Shown piece after piece: positions 6,287 through 6,510 of a DNA stretch of 6,510 bases. The notes under the pieces were generated by a model. It did no database searches, was not told the DNA's origin, and saw only the letters and a program-made list of their open reading frames with translations. The stretch covers positions 1 through 6,510 of the forward strand of contig CAKSJF010000098.1 in assembly GCA_934462945.1 (NCBI GenBank). Reading direction: 5' to 3'. The position numbers were made by a program, and so were the translations under genes. Source of the DNA: an uncultured Clostridia bacterium. Its GTDB lineage: Bacteria; Bacillota; Clostridia; UBA1381. The stretch's first letter is position 1, and each line of letters begins with the position of its first letter.

Positions 6287-6293
6287 AAGTCAA
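6265..6293 (-). promoter_or_regulatory. Promoter of the AraC-type regulator gene
   Basis: Read on the minus strand, TTGACT (6293-6288) and TATAAT (6270-6265) are 17 bp apart, and TGC directly precedes the -10, giving an extended -10 as at the murD promoter. This is a near-consensus promoter, apparently stronger than the one it overlaps. Transcription should begin near 6258, leaving a leader of about 50 bases. Confidence 0.75.
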
Positions 6294-6300
6294 GAACGTT

Positions 6301-6308
6301 AAAGGAGG
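6301..6308 (+). promoter_or_regulatory. Near-perfect ribosome binding site of the GH106-like gene
   Basis: AAAGGAGG followed by a run of six T before ATG at 6315 gives ideal spacing and predicts strong translation initiation. Confidence 0.85.
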
Positions 6309-6314
6309 TTTTTT

Positions 6315-6510
6315 ATGCTTTACAAAAAAAATACTGAAAAAACATTATCAGACGAATTATTCCAAAACCCCACCGCAGAATACCGCGGCACGCCGTTCTG
6401 GGCATGGAACTGCAAGCTCCGCGAGGACGAGCTGCTCTGGCAGATTGACCGGTTAAAGGAAATGGGCTTTGGCGGCTTTCACATGCATGTGCGCTCCGGC
6501 ATGAGTACCA
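6315..6510 (+). CDS. GH106-like glycoside hydrolase, N-terminal part only
   Basis: Only the first 65 codons are inside the window and the frame is still open at the edge. The visible protein begins MLYKKNTEKTLSDELFQNPT and then shows YRGTPFWAWNCKL (23-35), a helix EDELLWQIDRLKEMG (37-51) and FGGFHMHVRSGMST (52-65). The pattern FW-W-N, followed by a short helix and GGF-MH-R-G, is the recognisable N-terminal barrel start of GH106-like proteins (alpha-L-rhamnosidase and relatives), usually 700-1000 residues. No signal peptide or hydrophobic stretch is present, which suggests a cytoplasmic enzyme acting on imported oligosaccharides. Its own promoter and very strong ribosome binding site, and the divergent AraC-type regulator, suggest induction by a sugar. 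The exact glycosidic bond cannot be inferred; many relatives have no tested activity. Confidence 0.75.
   Translation, partial: MLYKKNTEKTLSDELFQNPTAEYRGTPFWAWNCKLREDELLWQIDRLKEMGFGGFHMHVRSGMST

Overview
The window looks like a piece of chromosome from a Firmicute of class Clostridia, probably an anaerobic gut-type lineage. The clues are strong GGAGG-type ribosome binding sites, sigma-A-like promoters (TTGnnn, 17 bp, TATAAT), moderate GC, a clostridial-style MurD, three M42 aminopeptidases in a row and an AraC regulator beside a carbohydrate-active gene. The taxonomic call is an inference from style and family resemblance, not from a marker gene.

Left region (1-167): mostly AT-rich non-coding DNA with one convincing rightward promoter (TTGTAA 102-107, extended -10 TGCTATAAT 122-130). 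A very uncertain start of a leftward gene sits at the window edge.

Central operon (168-5366, + strand): five tightly packed genes with gaps or overlaps of 12 bp or less. They are murD (peptidoglycan precursor ligase), three different M42-family metallo-aminopeptidases, and a TrmH/SpoU-type RNA 2'-O-methyltransferase. No terminator or second promoter is evident between them, so one transcript from the promoter near 125 is likely. Two of the starts should be moved inward by the position of the ribosome binding sites (2585 rather than 2579; 4584 rather than 4557). The three peptidases keep all metal-binding and catalytic residues but belong to three visibly different M42 sub-types. They could form separate TET-like particles of complementary specificity or one mixed particle that degrades short peptides in the cytosol.

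Right region (5363-6510): an AraC-family regulator on the - strand converges on the operon, the two stop codons overlapping by 4 bp. It diverges from a gene whose first 65 codons resemble the N-terminus of GH106-like glycoside hydrolases; that gene runs off the window. The 106-bp divergent spacer carries two near-consensus promoters, one per strand, almost completely superimposed, so RNA polymerase can probably occupy only one at a time. This is a typical sugar-responsive regulator and enzyme pair, separate in function from the murD-peptidase operon.

I see no mobile elements, CRISPR arrays, tRNA or rRNA genes. I found no convincing undescribed system; the most interesting items are the M42 triad in a murD operon and the interlocked divergent promoters.
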